This document shows, one piece after another, positions 16,301 to 27,014 of a stretch of DNA of 64,000 nucleotides. The translations under genes were made by a program, and so were the position numbers. The stretch comes from Amphimedon queenslandica (taxonomy: Eukaryota; Porifera; Demospongiae; Haplosclerida; Niphatidae), in assembly GCF_000090795.2 (NCBI RefSeq), contig NW_003546381.1:146857-210856 (forward strand), in the 5' to 3' direction. Within the stretch, counting starts at the first letter, position 1. Each line of letters begins with the position of its first letter. The notes beneath the pieces are model-generated. The model saw nothing but the letters and a program-made list of their open reading frames with translations, was not told where the DNA came from and made no database searches.

Positions 16301-18733
16301 AATTATTCTACAAAAAAACTACTGATACTCAGAACTGAGTACATACATCTAAATACCTTCATAATTTGTTCATATGTAAGGCTAAAAGTTGAACCAGTGG
16401 GATTACCTAACTCATCAATAGCTTTCAGTCTCAACTCGTGACTCTGCCCAGGCCAACCAGAAAACTAATGATGATTGATAATTAGACAAATGTACCATTT
16501 TAAAAAAACATACTGCTGTTGTTTCAATGTCAATATCATTGGCTGCTGTAATAATTGACAAATTAAAGGAATTGTCAGAGTATCCAGTATTGATATTATC
16601 ATCTCTACAAGAAATTAAAAATAAGACTAAGATCAAAGAAGGCTATACCTGACATGAAAAATAGGCCATTGAGTGAAGTAATTTATATCAAAATATGGTG
16701 GTTGACTACCTATCCATGAACAAGCTGACAGACGAGAAGCATAAATAGCTGATCCAAATAGTGCCTTGTTTCGTGTGAATGTAATATTAATTCCTTTCTA
16801 TATGTATAAATATTGTGAAGTACATTAAATAATGTATACAAAACGTACATCACCCCATTCGGAAGGAGAGTAGTTTTTGAAGTTGGGTACTATAAAGCAA
16901 AGTGGATTGTCCTGTAGGTGAGTAAATGCCTTTGCCCTGATGTAAGTATCTACAAATATAGCAGATCCATATCTACACAAAAGCAGAGTTAAAATTAGAC
17001 AAGTTTATTTAATTTAGCATAGCAAAAGCACCTACCTGCCTGAGTTTCCATCAAACAGCATCTGCAAATCTTCAGATATTCTTATTTGAGCAGAGGACAA
17101 AAGATACAGTGCACCTCCAGCTTCTGCAGAGTTTCCTATAAAGAGTTGCTCACCACTCATAGTCAGTTGAGCTCCAACAACCTGCTTAAAATAATAGCCA
17201 TCATAGCAACAAAATTAACTGACTCTTAAAGCTGATCCAATATTACCAGAGAAGACATTCCTGCCAGAAAGACTAAAAGGAAGATACCCAAGACTTACAA
17301 TTCCATTAGTGCCTGTATTGTTAATGAATACACTACAGAAATAATAATCGATAAGCTAGATATTTACATAGACATACCAATCACTGATGCTATGATATGG
17401 GAAGGAGTCTTTCTCTTCAAACTTATCATAAATAGAAGCAGCTATGGCAGCACCAAACTCACTTTCTCTATTTACGCCTCTGTTGGCAATAAATGCACAC
17501 TCATTCAATTCCAAGCTATTTCCTTTTCCTCCACTAAATATAACATAAAAGTACATACCACCACCAGAATCGCCCATATTATTTTGAAAGGAGCAATTTG
17601 TAAATTTAACTAAGTGTGGAGCTTCTTTGAGACCGCTGGATATAATAGAACTAATAAATCCACCACCTCCAAGGAATGCAACATTGTCAATAAAATCTGA
17701 ATCCTCTACGATTCCGGTATGGTAAGAATTGCGACCATTGTATATAAAATACAGCCCACCACCAAATGCTACAGCTTGATTATTGATAAATTTGCAATTC
17801 TTCACCAATATGCTCACATTGTGATAGCTCTCGTTGATAAAGATGCCCAATCCTCCGGCCCTACCTTGAAATATTCCTCTAAAAAATGCTTTACTAGTTC
17901 CTCTGTAATGGTAAGCTGAGTTATTGACAAAATGTGTGTCCCTCACAATTATCTTAGGATTATTATAGCCTGTGTCCATATCATTGTAACCAATAGAAAC
18001 AGAGCCTGTATTACCACGATATGGTAATTCATTGCTCCCCATACCAACATTGTCATAAAACATACAGCCAGATATTGTGACTGTTTCACAGTTATAAATG
18101 TCAAGGACAGCATCTTTGAAGTGCCTATTAAGAAAAATAATTAAAAAATAAGTGCATCATTCAACATAAACCTATTGACTACCTAAATGCCGAATCCTCA
18201 ATGACAACGTTTCTGGCAGAATCAAAACTGAGTGGATGACGACAGGCTTCAAAGACAACAGAGATTATCTCAACTTTTTTACTTCTATCAAAAAAGAGAT
18301 AATGCTTGAGGGGATACTGCTCCTCTGCTTCACTTGGTGATTCATGATCCACACAATGGATAGTAGGTTTCCCAGAGGATTTTGGGGTGTCAGACATAGA
18401 ACTAGCTGTGATGCAAATAGAGCGATTGCCAAGAGAAATGGGCCTCAATAAGGTAAATTTTTTAGACACAGCTAAATGTACTCTTACTGCAGCAAATTCT
18501 GAAGGTAGATCAGACACACATTCAAGTGCATCTTGAAGATAGGGGATGGTGACGTTTGCCGACAAAGGTGACGAACAATTAGACACGAGAGATCTAGAGC
18601 CATGATGATAGTCTGCATTCCATACAAAAACATCGAAAGTCCAGTTAATGTCCGTAGAACATCCTATAACTTCATGGCTAAAAATCGAGATGATAAAAAG
18701 GACAGTTGTTAGGAAAACCCGAGGGAAAACCAT
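13396..18733 (-). CDS. Beta-helix ectodomain, multi-pass membrane protein, 1274 aa, 19 exons
   Basis: Exons (minus): 18733-18183, 18124-17378, 17332-17224, 17181-17036, 16972-16849, 16797-16649, 16604-16514, 16464-16357, 16307-16158, 16074-15928, 15800-15632, 15531-15430, 15292-15150, 15095-15039, 14992-14847, 14795-14642, 14237-14094, 14046-13915 and 13851-13396. Phases agree throughout. A signal peptide (VFLTTVLFIISIFS) leads into a right-handed beta-helix with Pmp-like 'FxxN...GGG/GGA' repeats (CKFINNQAVAFGGGLYF, CSFQNNMGDSGGGMYF). A Cys-rich region follows (CPPGYCQC, CACGRTGILCGSC), then about eight hydrophobic helices and a short basic tail (RLRNKRRSQRN). The layout matches the intronless protein at 30568-34485. 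It is probably a cell-surface receptor or channel-like protein; ligand and activity are unknown. Introns are mostly 40-60 bases. Confidence 0.85.
14331..14538. mobile_element. MITE, third TACCGTATA-type subfamily
   Basis: Ends 'tggtgtatagcactttattt' and 'ttaaagcaccatacagta' are inverted repeats. The body has 'gagcatgcgcattaatgatt' and 'ggcgattctgcttgcaaact'. It matches 55487-55679 and lies in an intron of the beta-helix gene. Confidence 0.8.
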
Positions 18734-18894
18734 TGATTCAGATGAAGACCAGTGTGAGTGTGATTGATTGTCTTACTCTATGTAGGCGTGATAGGATAAA
18801 ATAATGAAATTCATAGCTTTTGCAATTCTCACTCTGGCACACACTTGAACCTGTGCCTTGACCTGTACCTACTAGAAGTAATGTAGAACATTAA

Positions 18895-19524
18895 GGGGCG
18901 AGCCTAAGCTAGCAAAGCAATCATAGCACTGGATCTATCCATCTATGATCTACTCCTGATGATTTCAAAGCATGCATCATGATTTAGGCATAGCAAACAT
19001 GATTTACATGATGAAAGTTTAATGCTGCTGATAAAATTAATAAACTTTTAGTCTTCTAGTTTTACATACACATTTCTTGCCTATAAATGTCTGTAAAGAT
19101 GCTTTACTTAGCTTTAGATATAATATTATCCAATATTAAGATGACTGAGAAAAAGCTTGATTGACTTTCACAGTTTTAATAGCAATTGCATCAGTAAAGA
19201 CGAGCTTCATAGGTTCTTAATTGAATTTAAAACCTTCTATAGCTGCTGGGGAAGTCTTTGGACGGGATCTGCCTTATATTGCTGCTAGAAAGCTCATGAA
19301 TTCTTCCAGTGTGTTGGTTGCCATTTTTATTTTACTGTGACCGCTCCCACTTAAGTTTCAATGAAAAATTGAAAATTGCATTGGTAATGCATAGTATCTA
19401 TCTACCGTATTAGATCTACGCATAAATAGGGGTGACGTACGAGGACAGACATACAGACAGACAGAGGGACAGACGGGGCGTGACTGAGAGTATAGCTAGA
19501 GTGGGGCGAGCTCAGGCTCGCCCC
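18895..19524. mobile_element. GGGGCGAGCC element, copy 1
   Basis: Starts 'ggggcgagcctaagctagc' and ends 'ggggcgagctcaggctcgcccc', so the ends are inverted repeats and the right end also folds on itself. It contains a CAGA-type microsatellite near 'gacagacatacagacag'. No coding frame. Confidence 0.75.
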
Positions 19525-19613
19525 AATAAACTTGAACCTAGTAGCCTTTTATCTATAGCCTATTAACTTGAACCTATAAACTTGAACCTACTAGAAGCAA
19601 TGTAGAACATTAA

Positions 19614-20250
19614 GGGGCGAGCCTAAGCTAGCAAAGCAATTATATGGCACTGGATCTATCCATCTATAATCTACTCCCGATGATTTCAAAGCATGCATCA
19701 TGATTTAGGCATAGCAAACATGATTTACATGATGAAAGTTTAATGCTGCTGATAAAATTAATAAACTTTTAGTCTTCTAGTTTCACATACACATTTCTTG
19801 CCTATAAATGTCTGTAAAGATGCTTTACTTAGCTTTAGATATAATATTATCCAATATTAATATTATCCAATATTAAGATGACTGAGAAAAAGTTTGATTG
19901 ACTTTCACAGTTTTAATAGCAATTGCATCAATAAAGACGAGCTTCATAGGTTATTAATTGAATTAAAAACCTTCTATAGCTGCTGGAGAAGTCTTTGGAC
20001 GGTGTATCTGCCTTATATTGCTGCTAGAAAGCTTATGAATTCTTCCAGTGTGTTGGTTGCCATTTTTATTTTACTGTGACCGCTCCCACTTTCAATGAAA
20101 AATTGAAAATTGCATTGGTAATGCATAGCATCTATCTACCGTATTAGATCTACGCATAAATAGGGGTGACGTACGAGGACAGACACACAGACAGACAGAC
20201 GGGGCGTGACTGAGAGTATAGCTAGAGTGGGGCGAGCTCAGGCTCGCCCC
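19614..20250. mobile_element. GGGGCGAGCC element, copy 2 (719 bases downstream of copy 1)
   Basis: Nearly identical to copy 1, including the flanks ('gaagcaatgtagaacattaa' before and 'aataaacttgaacct' after). The two copies therefore arose by tandem duplication of a ~719-base unit rather than by two insertions. Small differences include an 18-base duplication ('aatattatccaatattaa') near 19850. Confidence 0.8.
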
Positions 20251-20315
20251 AATAAACTTGAACCTATTAACAGGATGATCTTTGAAAATTCAAGAAATTA
20301 TTTGTTGGAGGATGG

Positions 20316-21518
20316 ACGACATTTAAGATGCCAATGTTTGCTTCGATTAGAGCTCGATGAAGTAAGAAATTTTTGAACTACATTAGGGTTCTGCCTAAAA
20401 AAAATTAGAGGTGGTTGGAGACTAATATTGTTCCTTTATGTGCACCTTACAGGCTTACTAGTAGATACAGTATCATGCTTTATGCATGGTTATTAATATA
20501 AATTGCATGGTTGGTCTAACTGATGAACTGGTTCATTTGTTGAGGCAGTTGTCCCAACCACCCCTGACCACCATAGGCAGAACTATGCTACATGTACATG
20601 TATTTGTTTACATCATTTGTATGAAATATATACGTAGCTAATTCAAACAAATCCTGACATAAGACTAGGAACTGTTGATGAAAATGACTCCAGTGTGTCA
20701 CATAATGACATTAAGAAGCATTGCTTCTTTTCACAACATCCAATGGATCCAGAAGAAGAGAGTAAATATTTAAGGAAAGAAACTAGATGACAAGAGCTGC
20801 TCAGCTCAAAAGGAATCTCAACTGGCAGTGTTATTCAGAAGTTTTCAAGTGAGATAATCTATTATTTTGATGATGTCATGAGGTTTAATTTTCAATTTTA
20901 AATCCTAAATTTTGCTACAGTGTATATACTGGTATTTACTGTGTCTATAAACTTACTCAAAAATAATAAACAAATTTTAATTTTATTATTTTAGGTGAAA
21001 TTACAAGTTCACTATCTCGACAAACAGTTTTATGCGATTGGCAATGGGACCAGCTGCTTGCCTGTAATGTCACTCCACGTTTTCCAAAATTAGTAAGATT
21101 ATATGTACATGTAATAGTACAATAAAATGTAAGGATTGTCATTAGTATGGCCTATGCATTGTTGGATTAAAGTTGAGATCTAAAGCTGATATCATTCCAG
21201 CATCAATACTTTTGGGTTCTTCCCTATGGTAGCTAGGAGTGATGGTGCAATTAGCTGATGCACATGCTGTGTGATATGTTGATTGAATTAGCCATTTGTC
21301 ACAGCAAGACATTATTTGATGTTATATAGATTCAGGAGAAACACCAATTCTTTTGATATAGATTCTATTTATCATTATTTTTTTATTTTTATAGGCACAC
21401 CCAACAAACTGTAGGTACTTTGATTCTGTTGCTACTTCCTTTGCTCCCACATTAACTGATTTACCGTTATGTGATGATCATTTTTATCTTGATGATTTTG
21501 ATTTTGTACGAAACTGAT
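20316..21518 (+). pseudogene. Decayed duplicate of AGC kinase 3' exons
   Basis: Matches 11779-12990 closely through exons and introns. It begins in the middle of exon 8 (GGHFKMPMF) and includes exon 9 (20639-20849), exon 10 (about 20996-21091) and exon 11 (about 21395-21518). Exon 8 has lost its last 16 bases (SILYE). Exon 9 carries a nonsense change, CGA to TGA at 20788-20790 (ETR*QEL). Exon 10 has a three-base loss near the PPFIP segment. Since introns are kept, this is a DNA-level segmental duplication. No kinase-domain 5' half or promoter precedes it. Confidence 0.92.
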
Positions 21519-22270
21519 AGTTTCACAATTTTAAAAGGGTTTTAGATTTTTTTGTTGATGTAAAGATTAACTGTGACAAGTATTGTATTAAATTTAATAT
21601 TAAAATATATTTTAATCCACAATATTGATTCTTTTAATTAATAAAGTTTCATCAAGGCCAGTGCTAATGCCATGATACAAGTTCATAAAATATAGTTTAA
21701 CAGGAATATTTGAAAAGCCAATACTCATATTTAATCCATACTAAAAAGGTTCAGTCTATGTCAGCTTCATCAAGAGTAGATAATAATTATTATCTACTCT
21801 TGGCTTCGTGAAGGCTAGAAACTTATATACTACTTATAAAAGTGTATATCAAATCTGTATGCAGGCAGACAGAGTGTGTGAAATTGGCAGCAAACACAGC
21901 ATACTCTTGATAATAAATGTCATTGAAATCTTTGCTACCTGTCACGTGAAGTCATTGCATTAACCCCCATTACTATTAATGATATGAAAACTGACAATAA
22001 CTCATGAGGGTGTTTGAACTCTTTTGAGAACCATAATAAATTAGATAGTTAAGCACATAGCTTAATTGTTATTTATTAACTCGTATATAAATTGCTTGCA
22101 TAATTTAAAGCAAAACCACTGCATTAATATTGGATATAGCACCATGTGCAGTGGGGACAAGAAAACAGCAATAATAATATTTAAACAATTCAAATATGGT
22201 AAAATGAAACACAAAGATTTAAAATTCAAATGTACTAAAATAATATTTTCTCAATTTGTTTATCGTCTAA
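21519..22270. other. Intergenic region with a perfect palindrome, no gene seen
   Basis: No convincing frame. The only structured element is the 32-base palindrome at 21771-21802. The rest is AT-rich. Confidence 0.5.
21771..21802. repeat. Perfect 32-base palindrome
   Basis: The halves 'caagagtagataataa' and 'ttattatctactcttg' are exact reverse complements with no spacer. A weaker 'gcttca'/'tgaaggc' complement continues the stem outside. Confidence 0.9.
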
Positions 22271-25200
22271 TTATTTTTGTGCAGAAACACTGCTTAGCAT
22301 ACTGTGTCCAAGTTCTTTTAACCTCTTGTCTTCTTGTTGAGTAAATACATGACAAATTTTTTCCAACATCTGTTGTGGCAAATCACTTGATTGCAGATTT
22401 TTAAACAATTGTCTGACGATTTCACTAGCTTTATTGTAGCCTGACTTATTACTTGAATTAATGTCATCAATGAACGCTATTGAGATCAAGTCTTCACTGA
22501 GAAGATGATCAACAACTCTTGGAAAAATAGCCTCATTTCCTATCAAACTACTCAGCAAATGAATTTTTTCACGAAATATACCACAAGGAAGAGCTAAAAT
22601 GTCTAAAAAAAGCACATGTACTCATTTGAATATAATAATTATTAAGTAAACTACCTTGATTAATAGGAGTGTTTTTCAAACCGGAAGAGTCAAGCAGGAT
22701 ATTTTCTGTTTAATAAATTGAACACTATGTACAAAAATATTTTATCCTACCATGCGATGATATTTCAGTTTTTGATACTTCGATAGACCAATCACGACTA
22801 TAATTACACATATTACAATGTAAAGTATGAGACAGTGTATCAGCACATGCAGGATTATCAGGTTGAACTAATATTTGAATATATGGCGGCTCAGCACTTT
22901 TACTATCACAATAATCAAAAACATCGTTTGTTTTTATCTATTTCATGAAAAATACAAAACTATAATTTTAAACACATGTACTAACTGCTGCAGGGGGATT
23001 AAAAGGTTTGACTATCCAACCATCAATTGGTTCAGAGGGAAAGTTGTTGACTTTCATTAAGTGGTCATCTGCCTCAACTTTTGAAGGAAAACGAAAACTT
23101 GTTTCTTCAGTACCAAGTAGAAATTGAACAGTGGAGTCTCGCTCTAAAAGCTGTAATTCACAATAGTGATTACAATGCATTGATTGACTATAAACTAACT
23201 TCTTTACAAGAAGGAAGATCTTGAATTACAGTCAAATTCAGCATCACTCGATTACATGACACCTTTTTGTACATCAGGGCACGGCAATAGAAATCAGGAG
23301 TTGCATTTCTATAACTTAGCTGGTAAACTTCAAATTAATAACCATCAGTAACTAACTTTTTTGCTGTATAACTAGTTGCAGCTATGACTCCAGCAGCTAT
23401 GACTCCAGCAGCACAAACACCCATGACAATAGCTAACAATGAAAAGCTTTTAACTTCAATGCTACCAATCTGTGAATTAGGTAAAAAAGATCCTCCAGGC
23501 AAGAACTCAAACTTAAATGGGCCAGCCTGTTTATCCAAATTAACTTGAGCTACTACAAAGCTTAAATATTGACTCTGAGATGAAGATGTCAAATGAGCAC
23601 TATGTACTAGCTGTACAGTGACTGGCTTTTTCAGTTGAGAAACAGTAGGAGAGAGAGAGATATAGCACACACTGCTAATGAGATGTGTGTCTGCAGGGAA
23701 CTCAAAATTTCCTCCCCATAAACCTTGAACAGCTGCTTCATATACTGTGCAATCTTCAGGAGAATATAGCCCATCAGGTAAAGATAACAACAGGCCTAAC
23801 TCTTCCAAGTGCAACTCATGACTGCTTTTGGTATCAAACATGCATAGCTTTCTGCCCAAAGTGATCATGTCATCAAATGGTAACTCTAAAAAAAGATACA
23901 AGATTACAATGTATGACATCCTTACATGCACGTGCATGAGTAGCCTACATGCAAATAAAGTAAATTTTTACCATTTTTGGTCCAGTAGTCACACTGTACA
24001 CCTACATCATTCAATGATATGTTGTTGAGCTTTTCCTTTAGCTGCAAATTTTCCTTCTTTAGCTTAGCAATTGTCATATCTCTTTCCGCAGAAAACTGAA
24101 CATTAGGTTTTTCTTCTTTAAAATTAAAGGTACATGTAAAATATTAAAATAAACTTTTGTCATACCAGTGAGAGCTAAAGTGAAAGTTTTACTATCATTA
24201 TCATCAACAAAGCAACCTACAACAAAAAATCATGCATTTATGTACTTTTGAAACAATGAATTTTCAAAAATGTATAAGTAATTAATTGTTCTTGGGTTCA
24301 TTGCTTCTCCTTTCCCACCCACACACATCCACATCAGCAATTAATTATTTGATTATACACATCGATTGAAGTATTAATGAATATTGATGAAGCTTCTGCG
24401 CCTGCCCGCATTAGCCCCACCCATGAAAGGTGAAATTATGAATAAAACTGAAGTGGCCTCAAGCAATTATAATTAAATTTATTATAATAACCATACCTTC
24501 TACTTCTTGCAGAGATTTTCTTTCGGATATTTGAAGAATGTCTATTTGAAGTTTATCGCATTCCTTTTCTATGATATGTATAAAATATCAATTTTCTCTC
24601 TAACTACATATGCTGCACCTGCTTCAAGGAGAGCTTCTTGCAAAGAAACTTTGTTTTGTTGAGAAACTTGAAGTTCACTTTTTAGGGACTGAAGTTTGGT
24701 ATCTTTATAACAATTATTTAAGTATGATTAAAATTCAGTTACATTACCTGCTTCATGCTTCAAGGTCAATTGGCTTTTTTGCAACTCTTGAAGTTCATTT
24801 TCCAGTGATTGAATACGTTTGTGAAGCAAAACATCAGTATTTGATGGATTCTTGTAAAACCAATCCTCCCACCATTGCCTTGTATTGATTAATGCTTGAT
24901 ACTTCCATTGAAAGTGCTCACTAGAAAGAGCATTGAAATCTAGCACATCCATTACTGACCAATTTCCTTCTATGAAAACTATTACAGAAAATGTTGGCAA
25001 TAACTCAAAATTAATTAAACAAACTATCAGTGTTTCATTTACCTAACTCAATGAGCATTGTTAAAGCTGGCTCATGAACATATACTGGAGATGTTCTTTT
25101 AGGCTTCCCAACATTTCTCTGCTCTCCTTCCAGACAACCTCCCACTATCACCAGCCATACATGATTAGGACCCACATAAAAAGACGACAAAGCATGATCA

Positions 25201-26591
25201 TATCTGTTACTGACAGAGTCTGGCAGATCAATCTATATAATACACCATAGGTTATACTTAGGGCATAACAAAGTCATTTTTATCATTTAGGCTGAAATTT
25301 ATTGTGTATGCATAACTTTTATTTTTGTACATTACGCTCTAAATTATACCTTTCCCCAATTATGATTTGTAGTTTGAAATAGCCAGCATCCATCTCTCAA
25401 TGGCTTGAATTGTCTATCGGCACCACCTATCATTACTATTGTAGGTGACAAAGAATCCCCAATAACAGTAGTGCTTGCATGGCGATATCTCTCTGCAGGC
25501 CAGAGTCCATTGCCTGGTCCAGGTTGCTTAACATTTTCCCAATGCTACATCATAACAAAATTACTTGTACAGCCCATACATTAAAATAGAACTTACTATT
25601 GTGCTGTTGTTCACCTCACATAAGTACATATTGTTATTGGGCACACTGACTCCATCCTCTGTCACTCTCCCACCAAACATGACAGCTTTCTTACTATTAA
25701 TATTTTGAATGGAAAACCCACTAGTGGGAGGGCAACAATGTCCACTAACAGTAGGTATAATCCATTGCCCTGTAAAAACAAAGTGTTTTCATCTTAAATT
25801 AAATTTCTAAATGGCATTATAGGAATGCTCTATCATAGTAAAATTAGGGAAGAATTCAAAAATAACATATTGCATCTTTACTAGCTCTTGTACATGTACC
25901 AAATTTAATCCATAATAATTACATGCATATCCTGTAAACATATAGCTAAAAACTAAAAATTACGTCTGTTGGCATGCAAGAATTATGCTGACTTACTAGT
26001 TGAGATATTAAAAAGATTTTGCTCATTAGTTCGGACATTTCCAGAAGGTGTTTTTGTGTATTGAAAATGACGATGACCAGCAACAGACTCAGAGCCTAAT
26101 CCGCCAATTGCAAGCAGATGCTTCGCACCATTAGTCTCCATCATTACCATACCACCATATCCTCTTTTAGTAACATAATTATCTGCTGTAGGATGAAGCT
26201 CAGACCAATTCATAGTCAGTGTATCCAGCGAATTAACACTATTGTGATAGCATTGATGATGCCCACATCGCCCGCCAAAATACAAGATGCTAGTGCCATT
26301 AGTAACACATGCATATCCTCTGACGCCTAATGGAGGACTACCTGTTGTATGCTGAGATGACCACCTTCCAGACGAAAGGCGGAGTGTACAAACAAATGAA
26401 GTCAATCTCAGCTTCAGAGCAGACTTGTGAGCTGGAGGAAGGCGAGGTTGGTTTCCTCCCCAGATGTACAGGCAGTCCTTAACTGTCACAGCAACATGCT
26501 GACTTCTCCATTCTAGATCAATGTAAGGCTCTATGTATAGATTATGTATAATACGAAATTAAAACTATTACTCACCGGAAGGTGAAGCCAT
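22271..26591 (-). CDS. Kelch-coiled coil-ZU5-like-TM-CARD-like protein, 1022 aa, 16 exons
   Basis: Exons (minus): 26591-26576, 26530-25997, 25769-25597, 25544-25350, 25232-25043, 24978-24748, 24702-24619, 24568-24497, 24216-24166, 24115-23972, 23885-23357, 23314-23200, 23150-22986, 22937-22751, 22705-22655 and 22602-22271, 1023 codons in frame. Residues 1-365 are Kelch repeats (CLYIWGGNQ, ILYFGGRCG, LLAIGGLG, AVMFGGRV, IVMIGGAD, LVIVGGC). Residues 400-560 are coiled coil (RIQSLENELQELQKSQ). A beta-rich ZU5-like domain spans ~575-700 (LLLSLPDGLYSPED, ISLSPTVSQLKKPVTVQLVH). A hydrophobic Gly/Ala segment lies at 712-735 (LLAIVMGVCAAGVIAAGVIA). Residues 740-895 are unassigned, and 915-1010 look like a CARD or related death fold (VVDHLLSEDLISIAFIDDI, KASEIVRQLF). 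The domains suggest a membrane-linked adaptor in cell-death or innate signalling; that is inference. ZU5 and CARD calls are by eye. Confidence 0.8.
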
Positions 26592-27014
26592 TTTGAATTG
26601 CGAAGATAATGTAGGCTACTGTAGCATAGACCTGGTCCAGACTCCAGAGATAGACCAAGGTTAGCTCTAAACTTCTTTCGATCTTTGTAGACCTATCGTC
26701 AAGCAGATACTATGACGGCCTGACTTCTTCCTGGTACTGTAGTACAGTAGCAAAGGACTGAGCTTTGTCAGCATATCACCCATCTATTACCGGGAATTAT
26801 CTCTAATGATAACGGATAGAGCAACGCCCTCTTGTAGACGATTTTGCACAAATATGATCATTAAATGTAGCTTGAATCTATACTATAACTGATTAGCCTA
26901 TATCTAAGCTGTTTTTGATATCATGAACCTAAATTTGCAACCCAATTAAACCTATATATACCTAATGTTTGATAGATGAAAAAAATCCCAAAATGTATTT
27001 ATTATAATATCAAT
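26592..27014. promoter_or_regulatory. Upstream region of the Kelch/CARD-like gene
   Basis: Intergenic DNA between the Kelch gene start and the 3' end of the CCDC86 homologue. It should hold the Kelch gene promoter. No specific motif or repeat was recognised. Confidence 0.35.

Noticed and set aside
22066-22344. 92-codon plus-strand frame
   Set aside because: It runs antisense into the last exon of the Kelch/CARD-like gene and has no motif.
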